Shown one piece after another: positions 1 through 5,886 of a stretch of 11,739 nt of DNA (within the stretch, counting starts at the first letter, position 1; each line of letters starts with the position of its first letter). The stretch spans positions 1 through 11,739 of the forward strand of contig DAOVKF010000036.1 of the NCBI GenBank assembly GCA_030631915.1, given 5' to 3'. Source of the DNA: Candidatus Omnitrophota bacterium. GTDB lineage: Bacteria; Omnitrophota; Gorgyraeia; Tantalellales; Tantalellaceae. Made by a program: the position numbers and the translations under genes. The notes under the pieces were generated by a model. It searched no databases, was not told the DNA's origin, and saw nothing but the letters and a program-made list of their open reading frames with translations.

Positions 1-2
1 TA

Positions 3-33
3 CTCTCTTGTTTTCTTCGGAAACACAGCAGAG
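3..33 (+). other. Hairpin with a cUUCGg tetraloop
   Basis: Read as RNA on the plus strand, C15 and G20 close a UUCG loop (16-19). This is the exceptionally stable C(UUCG)G tetraloop common in structured RNAs. The stem continues with T12-T14 pairing A21-A23, then a bulged T11, then T9-G10 pairing C24-A25. After a small internal loop, CTCT (3-6) pairs AGAG (30-33). The complementary strand would have a CGAA loop, which has no special stability, so the plus strand is favoured. There is no T-run after the stem, so it is not an intrinsic terminator. It may be part of one RNA with the larger structure at 67-213, and its 5' part may lie outside the window. The identity is unknown. Confidence 0.4.
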
Positions 34-66
34 GGATATAGGAGTTGCAGGGGGTGTTTGTGGAAA

Positions 67-213
67 GCCTGCTCCGGGGTGTTCCGTACAGAAGCTTGTA
101 CGTCCCACGTAACTACAATTCCGACGCGGCCGAGCCTGGAAAAATAACGTTTGAACGGACACTAAAGGTTATAGAAGTTTACAAGCTTCTGGTAGGAATG
201 CCCCGGAGCAGGC
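67..213 (+). repeat. Long imperfect inverted repeat (structured RNA or MITE-like element)
   Basis: Bases 67-85 pair with 195-213 (19 positions, of which 80/200 and 81/199 are G-T pairs in the plus-strand reading). A 3x3 mismatch (86-88 against 192-194) follows, then 89-100 pair with 180-191 (12 Watson-Crick pairs). The 79-base centre can form three small hairpins: 100-110 (ACGT/ACGT), 119-141 (TTCC/GGAA enclosing GGC/GCC) and 144-172 (ATAAC/GTTAT). In the plus orientation both near-matches are wobble pairs; on the minus strand they would be C-A mismatches, so a plus-strand RNA is favoured. I could not match it to 6S, SRP, RNase P or tmRNA. The alternative is a MITE-like element, but no target duplication is evident. 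It lies 40 bases beyond the yidC stop. Positions 1-252 contain no gene I can support. Confidence 0.6.
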
Positions 214-252
214 ACGGTGCATTGCAGGCTGAATGGGAAAAAGGGCATTGCT

Positions 253-1848
253 TTAAGCGGACAGTTTCCGGGTCAAGAAGAATTGTTCCCCGCTCATCAA
301 TACTGTATTTGTCAACCAGTAAAGGACCAGGCCTGAAGGCATATTGTAAAACAGAAAACCAAAAAACACCGGCATCATCATCATCATCATTTTCTGCTGA
401 CTGGCCTGTTCATCTGTCATGGCCGCGCCCGCGCCCTGGGAAAGTTTCTGCTGAACGACCATCATGCCTACCATTAATAACGGCAGAATGTTTATATGAT
501 TTCCTATCAGGGGCAGAGATATCGGCAACCCCGCGGCATCAGGCATTGCCAGGTCCTTTATCCATAAGAATCGCGCCCCTTTTAACTCAACTGACCGGAT
601 CAGCCCCTGGTAAAGGGCGATAAATATGGGGATCTGCAACAGCATCGGGAGACACCCTCCAAAAGGATTGACCTTATATTTCTTGTAAAGCTCCATCATT
701 TCCTTATTTAATTTCTGCGGATTATCCTTATGGACCTCTTTCAGCTTTTTCATGTGCGGCTGGATATTCTTCATCTGGTGCATTGACGTAAAACTCTTTC
801 TGGTAAGAGGGTACGTGATAGCATTGATCAGCATTGTCAAGAGGATGATCGCGATGCCCCAGTTTTTCACGCCTCTGTGAAAAAAACGCAACCCGGACAA
901 AAGGACCTTGCTTATTCCTCCAAACCAACCATAATCAACTATATTTTCCATCCCGTAACCGATCGCGGCTAACCGGCGGTCATCAACCGGGCCCGCGTAA
1001 AGCAAGTATTCCTCTTCCAGTGTTTCACCCGGCGATAAACTATATTCCCTGGTTTGAACAAATGTGGCCAGGTCCTTGTTTTTTCCCTGTATGAGCACCG
1101 CGCCCGGGTCCCCGAACGGTTTCAGCGCAACGACAAAATAACGGTTCTTTAACGCGACCCATGAAATGTTTCCCCTTTGTTCCCAGGTATTTTTCACGGA
1201 ACGTTTTCGAATGATACTGTTATCTGTGTTCACGCACGCTTCGAGAAAACTGCGCCCCCGGACCTTGCCGCTTTCCCGCATGCCCGAAGGCCCGGTCATT
1301 CTATATGAAAAATTGATCCTGGTGTCGGAAACGTTTTTTAGCCGTAACTCTAAGGTGATATAATCGTCAGGCTGTCGAAAATAATATTTCTTTACGATCT
1401 GAATGCATCCCGGTTCTTCCAGCGTGTATTCCAGAAAGTTGTCACCCCGGGTGGCTTTGTATTTAGCTGATCCCAGCCCTTTTAATTCCTCACTTTGTAT
1501 GGCAAATACCCGTTTTGCCGGATCCTCTGAGCTGAAAAGCACTTCTTTTTTATCATATTCAAATTCCTTTAAGCACAATTCTTTTATGTCCCCCCCGATA
1601 TCTGAAAAAATTATTTCAAATTTTTCCGTTTGCACATCTGTTTCCTTTTCAGAAAAGGGCTTCGCCTTTGCTGTTGAGAAATCAATTTTTCTCAAGACCG
1701 TATCTTCATCTGTTCTTTCATCAACGATCATTTCCTGCTTAACTGTCTGCTGCCCTACTCTCTGAACCTGTCGCGGCTTAAAGAAAGCTTGAAACAGGAG
1801 CAAGATCCCCAAAGACAGGATTAAAGCAATAAACATCCTTTTTTCCAT
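253..1848 (-). CDS. yidC: Membrane protein insertase YidC (Oxa1 family)
   Basis: YidC inserts and folds inner-membrane proteins, alone or with SecYEG. The product has 531 residues, a normal length for the diderm form. An N-terminal membrane anchor lies at about residues 5-22. The beta-rich periplasmic P1 domain covers about 60-315, and the five-helix Oxa1 core covers about 325-525. Family landmarks are the GGCLPMLLQIPIF segment from residue 397 and NMPSGLVLYWLTN near the end. The cytoplasmic hairpin between helices 2 and 3 is present and basic. ATG is preceded by AAGGA at a 9-base spacing, and the yidD stop lies 6 bases upstream, so the two are cotranslated in the rpmH operon. Two oddities stand out. 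Six consecutive Met codons lie at residues 487-492. Asn342 sits where E. coli has Arg366 in the hydrophilic groove, judged from the ungapped match around T338 and the YPLT motif. Confidence 0.97.
   Translation of the reverse strand: MEKRMFIALILSLGILLLFQAFFKPRQVQRVGQQTVKQEMIVDERTDEDTVLRKIDFSTAKAKPFSEKETDVQTEKFEIIFSDIGGDIKELCLKEFEYDKKEVLFSSEDPAKRVFAIQSEELKGLGSAKYKATRGDNFLEYTLEEPGCIQIVKKYYFRQPDDYITLELRLKNVSDTRINFSYRMTGPSGMRESGKVRGRSFLEACVNTDNSIIRKRSVKNTWEQRGNISWVALKNRYFVVALKPFGDPGAVLIQGKNKDLATFVQTREYSLSPGETLEEEYLLYAGPVDDRRLAAIGYGMENIVDYGWFGGISKVLLSGLRFFHRGVKNWGIAIILLTMLINAITYPLTRKSFTSMHQMKNIQPHMKKLKEVHKDNPQKLNKEMMELYKKYKVNPFGGCLPMLLQIPIFIALYQGLIRSVELKGARFLWIKDLAMPDAAGLPISLPLIGNHINILPLLMVGMMVVQQKLSQGAGAAMTDEQASQQKMMMMMMPVFFGFLFYNMPSGLVLYWLTNTVLMSGEQFFLTRKLSA
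373..390 (-). repeat. (ATG)6 trinucleotide repeat inside yidC
   Basis: Six CAT units on the plus strand are six ATG codons of yidC, encoding Met487-Met492 just before the PVFFGFLFYNMPSG helix. The family usually has mixed Met and hydrophobic residues here. The perfect repeat is a potential slippage site, but a gain or loss of units would stay in frame. Confidence 0.9.
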
Positions 1849-1854
1849 GCTATT

Positions 1855-2085
1855 CTATCCTTTTTTGCTCTTGTCTCTTTTAATCGGGTCATACCCGCCA
1901 GGGGAAAAAGGATTGCACCTGATGACCCTCCAAAAAGCCTTGAGCATTCCTTTTAATACCCCCAATTCTTCCACAGCATCAGCGGCATATTGCGAACAGG
2001 TTGGCTCATATCTACAACTTCTTATAATATAGGGACTTATGGCTCTTTGATAGAACTTGATAAAGGAAATCGCGACTCTTTTCAT
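1855..2085 (-). CDS. yidD: Membrane protein insertion efficiency factor YidD
   Basis: This is a 76-residue member of the YidD (DUF37, haemolytic domain) family, which helps YidC-dependent membrane protein insertion at the cytoplasmic face. It shows the family hallmarks: a basic amphipathic N-terminus (IKFYQRAISP), the CRYEPTCSQYAADAVEELG signature at about residues 24-42, and RCNPFSPGGYDP near residues 56-67. ATG overlaps the rnpA stop in an ATGA overlap (2082-2085), and yidC starts 6 bases after its stop. It is therefore the third gene of the rpmH-rnpA-yidD-yidC operon and is likely made by translational coupling. The start and assignment are secure. The biochemical mechanism of the family is still poorly defined. 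Confidence 0.96.
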   Translation of the reverse strand: MKRVAISFIKFYQRAISPYIIRSCRYEPTCSQYAADAVEELGVLKGMLKAFWRVIRCNPFSPGGYDPIKRDKSKKG

Positions 2086-2438
2086 GTTATTATCCCCGCT
2101 CGCATGGTAAGTTTCTCAAGTTCTTCACGGAGCTCTTTACTAAGCAGTCTTTTCGGTATGTCTCTTGCGCTCCTCACAAGTCTCACAACATTTAAGGTCC
2201 CTGGGACCAAAAAATTCTTGCGGTCATTAAAAAACCCGTATATAACCCTCTTGATATGATTCCTCTGTGTGGCCGCCGGGGCAAGTTTTTTGGTGATGAT
2301 CGTCCCTATACGCACAAAAGGCTGTTCCTGGCTCTCAGCTTGCTGACAATACAGGCAGATCAGTTTCCCGGACCATTTTTTACTATTCTTCAGAATGTCC
2401 AGGTATTCTTTTGTTTTTTTTACGTGTTCTGTCTTCAC
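2082..2438 (-). CDS. rnpA: Ribonuclease P protein component
   Basis: This is the small basic protein subunit that, with the RNase P RNA, removes 5' leaders from precursor tRNAs. The 118 residues match the family in length. The diagnostic central segment reads VRIGTIITKK, then AATQRNHIKRVIYGFF; RNHIKR corresponds to the usual RNR(I/L)KR RNA-binding motif, with His replacing Arg. The C-terminal helix has the expected R/K-rich pattern. Translation starts at GTG, whose bases overlap the rpmH stop (GTGA, 2435-2438), so coupling to rpmH is likely. The closest Shine-Dalgarno-like AAAGGA lies rather far upstream, inside rpmH. The N-terminal 25 residues are less typical. The RNase P RNA gene itself is not recognised in this window. 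Confidence 0.93.
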   Translation of the reverse strand: MKTEHVKKTKEYLDILKNSKKWSGKLICLYCQQAESQEQPFVRIGTIITKKLAPAATQRNHIKRVIYGFFNDRKNFLVPGTLNVVRLVRSARDIPKRLLSKELREELEKLTMRAGIIT

Positions 2439-2572
2439 GCGGAGAGGGTCGCCCGTCCTTTATTGCGCCTTCTTTTTAAAATGGCCCTCCCGGAGCTGGT
2501 CATGCTTCTTTTGCGGAATCCATGTGTTCTTTTACGCTTAATATTTGACTTTGTCGTAAGCCCTTTTTTCAC
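2435..2572 (-). CDS. rpmH: 50S ribosomal protein L34
   Basis: This 45-codon gene encodes bL34, a very basic protein of the large ribosomal subunit that contacts 23S rRNA. The translation contains NIKRKRTHGFRKR at residues 10-22, then GRAILKRRRNKGRATLSA to the end, which is the family signature almost throughout. The start is GTG at 2570-2572, preceded by AAAGGAG at a 7-base spacing. No better ATG exists in frame. The N-terminus MKKGLTTKS differs from the common MKRTYQPS. The stop codon overlaps the rnpA GTG by the GTGA arrangement. It is the first gene of the operon and sits directly behind a sigma-70 promoter. Confidence 0.95.
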   Translation of the reverse strand: MKKGLTTKSNIKRKRTHGFRKRSMTSSGRAILKRRRNKGRATLSA

Positions 2573-2615
2573 GGAAAAACTCCTTTTTTATTTTCATTGC
2601 TTCAACAGCGGGTAG

Positions 2616-2643
2616 ATTATAACATACGGCACCGTCAAGTCAA
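2616..2643 (-). promoter_or_regulatory. Sigma-70 promoter of the rpmH-rnpA-yidD-yidC operon
   Basis: On the minus strand TTGACT (2638-2643) and a perfect TATAAT (2616-2621) are separated by 16 bases. A start near 2609 leaves a leader of about 37 bases before the rpmH GTG. The match is close to consensus, in keeping with a strongly expressed ribosomal protein operon. Confidence 0.8.
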
Positions 2644-2655
2644 GGAAAAAACCCC

Positions 2656-2684
2656 TTGCATTGCCCCGGCCGAATGGTTATAAT
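2656..2684 (+). promoter_or_regulatory. Sigma-70 promoter of dnaA
   Basis: TTGCAT (2656-2661) and a perfect TATAAT (2679-2684) are spaced by 17 bases. The predicted start is near 2691, which gives dnaA a leader of roughly 95 bases. Its -35 box lies 12 bases from the -35 box of the divergent rpmH promoter, so the two promoters are back to back and could affect each other. Confidence 0.75.
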
Positions 2685-2708
2685 GCTGTTTTGTGACACC
2701 GTGATCTT

Positions 2709-2729
2709 TTATGCACATGCTGTGGATAA
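2709..2729. promoter_or_regulatory. Two convergent DnaA boxes in the dnaA leader
   Basis: TTATGCACA (2709-2717, plus) and TGTGGATAA (2721-2729, i.e. TTATCCACA on the minus strand) both fit the TTATNCACA consensus and are 3 bases apart. They lie about 20-40 bases downstream of the predicted dnaA start point, where bound DnaA could repress its own transcription. This is a well-known type of autoregulation, and its operation here is inferred. They may also form the upstream half of a bipartite oriC. Confidence 0.8.
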
Positions 2730-2785
2730 GTTGTTGATATCCTGTTTCTTTCTTCTTGAAAAAACCGCTTTACCTGTTAATAAAC

Positions 2786-4195
2786 ATGGAAACCGTCTGG
2801 GAAAAAACCCTGTCTTTGTTGAAAGCAGAAGTAAATGAGCAGATTTTCACTGTCTGGTTTCTGCCGATCACTCAAAGCTCTTTGGATGATACAAGCATTA
2901 CTCTCAGCGTGCCGAATAAATTTTTTGAGAACTGGATCCGGGAAAAATACATCAGTTTGATCAAAACGGCCCTGTTTCAGGCCTCCGGAAAAGAGCTGAC
3001 CATCCGCTTTGAACAGGTTAAAACCCCTCCCCGCGAAGAAAAGCCTCCTTCTCCGGCCGTCAAAGAGAACGTTCCACCGCCGCCACAGACAGACTCGACG
3101 GAAAAACACGGCACCATGGAGTGGTTAAAGACCGTATTCACCGGGACCCGCCAGCTGCCTGAAAGCCGTTATCAGGAGATCGGTATTGACGCCAAGTATT
3201 CTTTTGAGAACTTCGTCGTGGGGCCGGGTAACAGGTTTGCGCATGCCGCTTCCCTGGCTGTCTGTGAAAACCCGGCAAAAAATTATAATCCTCTTTTTCT
3301 CTACGGAAGAGTGGGCCTGGGAAAAACACATCTGTTAAAAGCGATCGGACATCAGATACTGCTTAATTTTCCAAAGATAAAGATATTTTATATCTCCAGC
3401 GAAGAGTTCACCAATCAGCTGATAGCCGCGATCCGCACCAGGGCCACCCAGAAGTTCCGCAACATGTACAGGAACGTGGATGTCCTTTTGATCGACGACA
3501 TACAGTTCATCGCCGGAAAAGAATCCACCCAGGAAGAGTTCTTCCACACTTTCAACGCCCTGCATGACGCGCATAAACAGATAGTTCTTTCCAGTGACCG
3601 TTCCCCGAAGAATATCAGCACACTGGAAGAGCGCCTTGCTTCGCGTTTCGCGTGGGGCCTGGTCTCTGATATTCAGCCTCCCGATTTTGAGACAAGGATC
3701 GCGATCCTCGGGAAAAAATGCGAAAACGAATCTGTTTCGGTCCCAAAAGAAGTGCTTTTCTTTCTGGCGGACAAGATCAAATCCAATATCCGTGAGCTGG
3801 AAGGAGCGCTCATCCGTGTTGTGGCATACACAAAACTGACAGCGAACGATCTTTCTGTTGATCTCGCAAAAGAGGTCCTCAAGGGGATGATAGAAGAAGA
3901 AAGCAGAATAAGCATCAAGCAGATACAGGAAACGGTTGCCGGCTTCTTCGGTATAACGCTCGATGACATGAAGTCAAAAAGGCGCACTCATGCTGTCACT
4001 TATCCCCGCCAGCTCGCGATGTATCTGTGCCGTAAATTAACGGACCATTCACTGCCTGACATAGGAGAATGTTTCGGCGGCCGGGACCACACGACGGTCA
4101 TTCATGCGAACGATAAGATAAACAGAGAATATAACGAACATGAAAAGAGCCGGAATACTATTGAAAAACTGGTCACCCAGATAAAAAAGACGTGA
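2786..4195 (+). CDS. dnaA: Chromosomal replication initiator DnaA
   Basis: DnaA is the AAA+ ATPase that binds DnaA boxes, melts oriC and recruits the replicative helicase. I start it at ATG 2786 (469 residues), because METVWEKTLSLLKAEV matches the usual domain I N-terminus; an in-frame TTG at 2756 would add ten atypical residues. Neither start has a clear Shine-Dalgarno sequence. Domain I covers about 1-80. A Pro-rich linker (domain II) follows at about 80-125. The AAA+ domain III has Walker A GRVGLGKT at 174-181, Walker B VLLIDD at 233-238, and SRF as the probable arginine-finger region. Domain IV ends with the helix-turn-helix signature GGRDHTT at 431-437. All key motifs look intact. It is transcribed toward the unwinding region at 4360-4393, so it would meet the leftward fork head-on. 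Confidence 0.98.
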   Translation: METVWEKTLSLLKAEVNEQIFTVWFLPITQSSLDDTSITLSVPNKFFENWIREKYISLIKTALFQASGKELTIRFEQVKTPPREEKPPSPAVKENVPPPPQTDSTEKHGTMEWLKTVFTGTRQLPESRYQEIGIDAKYSFENFVVGPGNRFAHAASLAVCENPAKNYNPLFLYGRVGLGKTHLLKAIGHQILLNFPKIKIFYISSEEFTNQLIAAIRTRATQKFRNMYRNVDVLLIDDIQFIAGKESTQEEFFHTFNALHDAHKQIVLSSDRSPKNISTLEERLASRFAWGLVSDIQPPDFETRIAILGKKCENESVSVPKEVLFFLADKIKSNIRELEGALIRVVAYTKLTANDLSVDLAKEVLKGMIEEESRISIKQIQETVAGFFGITLDDMKSKRRTHAVTYPRQLAMYLCRKLTDHSLPDIGECFGGRDHTTVIHANDKINREYNEHEKSRNTIEKLVTQIKKT

Positions 4196-4208
4196 CTACC
4201 CGGGTAGT
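4195..4208. repeat. 14-base perfect palindrome at the dnaA stop
   Basis: ACTACCCGGGTAGT is a perfect palindrome with no central spacer. It starts at the last base of the dnaA stop codon. It could be a protein-binding site or a weak structured 3' end. The CCCGGG core recurs at 4279-4284, next to a DnaA box. The function is unknown. Confidence 0.55.
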
Positions 4209-4221
4209 TTCAAAAAGACTT

Positions 4222-4267
4222 AGCCGGAAGCCCCTTGTGGATATTTCCGGTTGTTTTGTGTTTTTTT
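4222..4267 (+). terminator. Probable dnaA terminator
   Basis: AGCCGGAA (4222-4229) can pair with TTCCGGTT (4245-4252) through six GC/AT pairs plus a G-T and an A-T pair. The tail that follows is T-rich but interrupted (4253-4267). The 15-base loop contains the one-mismatch DnaA box, so termination and DnaA binding could overlap. The tail is less clean than a typical intrinsic terminator. Confidence 0.5.
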
Positions 4268-4284
4268 AACATAGTTTTCCCGGG

Positions 4285-4346
4285 TTATCCACAGGTTGTT
4301 GTTTGTGATAGTGCTTTGGTTATAGTGACTTATGGAGTTATCCACA
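4285..4346 (+). promoter_or_regulatory. Two perfect DnaA boxes of oriC
   Basis: TTATCCACA occurs at 4285-4293 and 4338-4346, both on the plus strand and 53 bases apart, which is about five helical turns. Both therefore face the same way, toward the unwinding element. The second lies 13 bases before the trio-like tract and is the probable anchor for DnaA filament growth. Confidence 0.88.
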
Positions 4347-4359
4347 GTTTTTTTGTTTT

Positions 4360-4393
4360 CTACTCCTATTACGGCGGTTATATATATATAAAA
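4360..4393. other. DnaA-trio-like tract and duplex-unwinding element
   Basis: CTA-CTC-CTA-TTA (4360-4371) reads TAA-TAG-GAG-TAG on the minus strand. This resembles the DnaA-trio repeats beside the last DnaA box in the B. subtilis origin, including the orientation relative to the box. CGGCGG follows, then the AT element TTATATATATATAAAA (4378-4393). In B. subtilis a GC-rich patch lies between box and trios; here that gap is T-rich and the GC patch comes after the trios. Assignment is by pattern similarity. Confidence 0.65.
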
Positions 4394-4427
4394 GAAGCCG
4401 TAGTAGAAGAATAAAGAAGGAGGAAAG

Positions 4428-5531
4428 ATGGATCTGATGATTCAAAAAGAAATTCTGGTCAACGGGATACAGACTGTCCAGAACGCGATCACGCAAAAAA
4501 GCAGTCTGCCTGTTCTGTCTAATGTCCTGCTTGAAACGGACGAGAAGGAGCTCAAGCTGACCGCTACGGACCTTGACATAGGGATATGTTCCATGCTTCC
4601 GGTAACATCCTCGCAAAGCGGAGCCGTTTCCGTGCCGGCAAGGAAATTTTTTGACATAGTCAGGTCCCTTCCGGAAAACGAGCAGATAAACCTGTCGATA
4701 AAAAAGAACAATTCCATTTCCATAAAAAGCGGAAAAGCCCAGTTCAAGATGATGGGCCTTCCAAGGGATGATTTCCCTTCGTTGCCCGTGTTCAAGAACA
4801 AAGACGAAATAATCGTTCCACAGAACGTCCTTAAGGAAATGCTGAACCTCACGGATTTTGCGATCAGCAAAGATGACGCGAGACATGTCCTTACGGGGAT
4901 ACTGTTCACGGTCAACGCGGGGACGATAACCATTGTGGCCACTGACGGAAGGAGGATGGCGGTTATAAAAAAAGAACTTTCACAAAAGACACCGGTTGAT
5001 AAAACAGCCATTATCCCACTGAAAACGGTTCAGGAAGTCAAGAGGCTGCTGGGAGAAGACGGGGATGTCAAAATAAAGTTCAGCGAAAACCAGGTCATGT
5101 TCTCTCTCTCTTCGAGTTTCGTCATTTCACGCCTTATCGAAGGCGAATATCCGGATTACAGGAAGGTGATACCTGAGAAGTCGACGAAAATAGCCACGGT
5201 ATCAAGGGTGGATTTTCTGGCAGCTGCGAGAAGGGCCAGCATATTTACGGACCAGGACTCGCAGGCGGTAAAGATCAGCATCCAGAAGACAAAGATGACC
5301 ATATCAAAGAACACCCCTTATCTTGGAGAAGCCAGGGATGACGTAAAGATCAGCTATAGCGGCGAAAAAGAAATAGAGATAGGCTTTAATCCGAGATACC
5401 TCATCGATGTCCTCAGGAACATGGAGGACGATGATATCGCCTTTGAACTGAACGATCCGACCAGGCCCGGGGTGATCAGAAAAGGGGAGGACTATATATA
5501 CGTGGTGTTACCGATGCAGCTGGTGGTTTAG
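4428..5531 (+). CDS. dnaN: DNA polymerase III beta subunit (sliding clamp)
   Basis: The beta clamp is a ring-shaped dimer that tethers the replicative polymerase to DNA and serves as a platform for repair and restart factors. The 367-residue length is standard for three clamp domains of about 120 residues each. Family features include SSLPVLSNVLLET near residues 25-37, ATDLDIG near 43-49, LPRDDFPSLP in domain 1, TDGRRMAV in domain 2, and the C-terminal YVVLPMQLVV. ATG 4428 has AAGGAGG 4 bases upstream. ATG 4437 is an alternative with longer spacing that would remove only three residues. Its arginine codons are almost all AGA/AGG (16 of 17 by hand count), unlike dnaA on the other side of the origin. 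dciA follows after 34 bases. Confidence 0.97.
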   Translation: MDLMIQKEILVNGIQTVQNAITQKSSLPVLSNVLLETDEKELKLTATDLDIGICSMLPVTSSQSGAVSVPARKFFDIVRSLPENEQINLSIKKNNSISIKSGKAQFKMMGLPRDDFPSLPVFKNKDEIIVPQNVLKEMLNLTDFAISKDDARHVLTGILFTVNAGTITIVATDGRRMAVIKKELSQKTPVDKTAIIPLKTVQEVKRLLGEDGDVKIKFSENQVMFSLSSSFVISRLIEGEYPDYRKVIPEKSTKIATVSRVDFLAAARRASIFTDQDSQAVKISIQKTKMTISKNTPYLGEARDDVKISYSGEKEIEIGFNPRYLIDVLRNMEDDDIAFELNDPTRPGVIRKGEDYIYVVLPMQLVV

Positions 5532-5565
5532 AGAAAGAACATAGCGAGAGGACGCGTACCGGAAC

Positions 5566-5886
5566 GTGAGAAGAGCGGACCACCCGAAACACCTGGAAGA
5601 CATAATAGGCGGGCTCATCCACAGATGGGAAAAAGGGGGCCTGCGCAAGGGAAGGAACGTCCGCGAGGCATGGACGGCCGCGGTCGGAGACCGGGCCGCG
5701 GGGCACACGCGGCCGGTAGCGTTCAAGAAAGGCGTACTGGTGGTCGTTGCGGAAAATTCCGCGTGGCTGTATAAGATGACCATGGAAAAGAGAGACATCA
5801 CAACAAAATTCAATGAGAACTATAAAGGAAGAAAGAAACTGACCGGGATACGGTTCAGGGTGGGGGAGATAGAGGAAAGGACGTAA
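5566..5886 (+). CDS. dciA: DciA-type protein (DUF721)
   Basis: This 106-residue protein matches the DUF721/DciA pattern. It has a basic N-terminus, W-x(4)-VGDRAAGHTRPVAFKKGVLVVVAENSAWLYKM at about residues 36-70, and a final strand GIRFRVGEI. DciA proteins interact with the replicative helicase DnaB and are thought to act as the ancestral helicase loader or regulator where DnaC/DnaI are absent. The start is GTG 5566: an in-frame stop lies about 22 bases upstream and no other start fits, but the Shine-Dalgarno is weak (AGAGGA, distant), so coupling to dnaN is possible. It occupies the position between dnaN and gyrB where recF is usual, and gyrB begins 4 bases after its stop. Family assignment is fairly firm; the function in this organism is inferred. 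Confidence 0.85.
   Translation: MRRADHPKHLEDIIGGLIHRWEKGGLRKGRNVREAWTAAVGDRAAGHTRPVAFKKGVLVVVAENSAWLYKMTMEKRDITTKFNENYKGRKKLTGIRFRVGEIEERT

Larger units (their letters stand above)
4196..4427. other. oriC: Chromosomal origin of replication (oriC), dnaA-dnaN spacer
   Basis: The 232-base spacer has the contents expected of an unwinding origin module. In order it holds a one-mismatch DnaA box (TGTGGATAT, 4236-4244), perfect boxes at 4285-4293 and 4338-4346, a DnaA-trio-like tract (4360-4371) and a TA-repeat (4378-4393). The dnaN ribosome-binding site follows at 4417-4423. Location between dnaA and dnaN, with further boxes upstream of dnaA, is the bipartite arrangement known from Bacillus subtilis and Helicobacter. 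Leftward genes before and rightward genes after also fit divergent replication from here. This rests on sequence pattern only. Confidence 0.88.

Noticed and set aside
67..213. 6S RNA
   Set aside because: The outer stem length would fit, but the centre looks like several small hairpins rather than the open bubble plus single terminal stem expected of 6S RNA.
67..213. Intrinsic terminator of the yidC operon
   Set aside because: The stem is far too long and is not followed by a T-run in either direction.
45..623. Plus-strand open frame of 192 codons over the left edge and the yidC 3' end
   Set aside because: It starts at a TTG with no ribosome-binding site, runs antisense to a certain yidC, covers the inverted repeat and resembles no protein family.
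2756..2785. TTG at 2756 as the dnaA start
   Set aside because: The extra ten residues do not match DnaA N-termini, and METVWEKTL from 2786 does.
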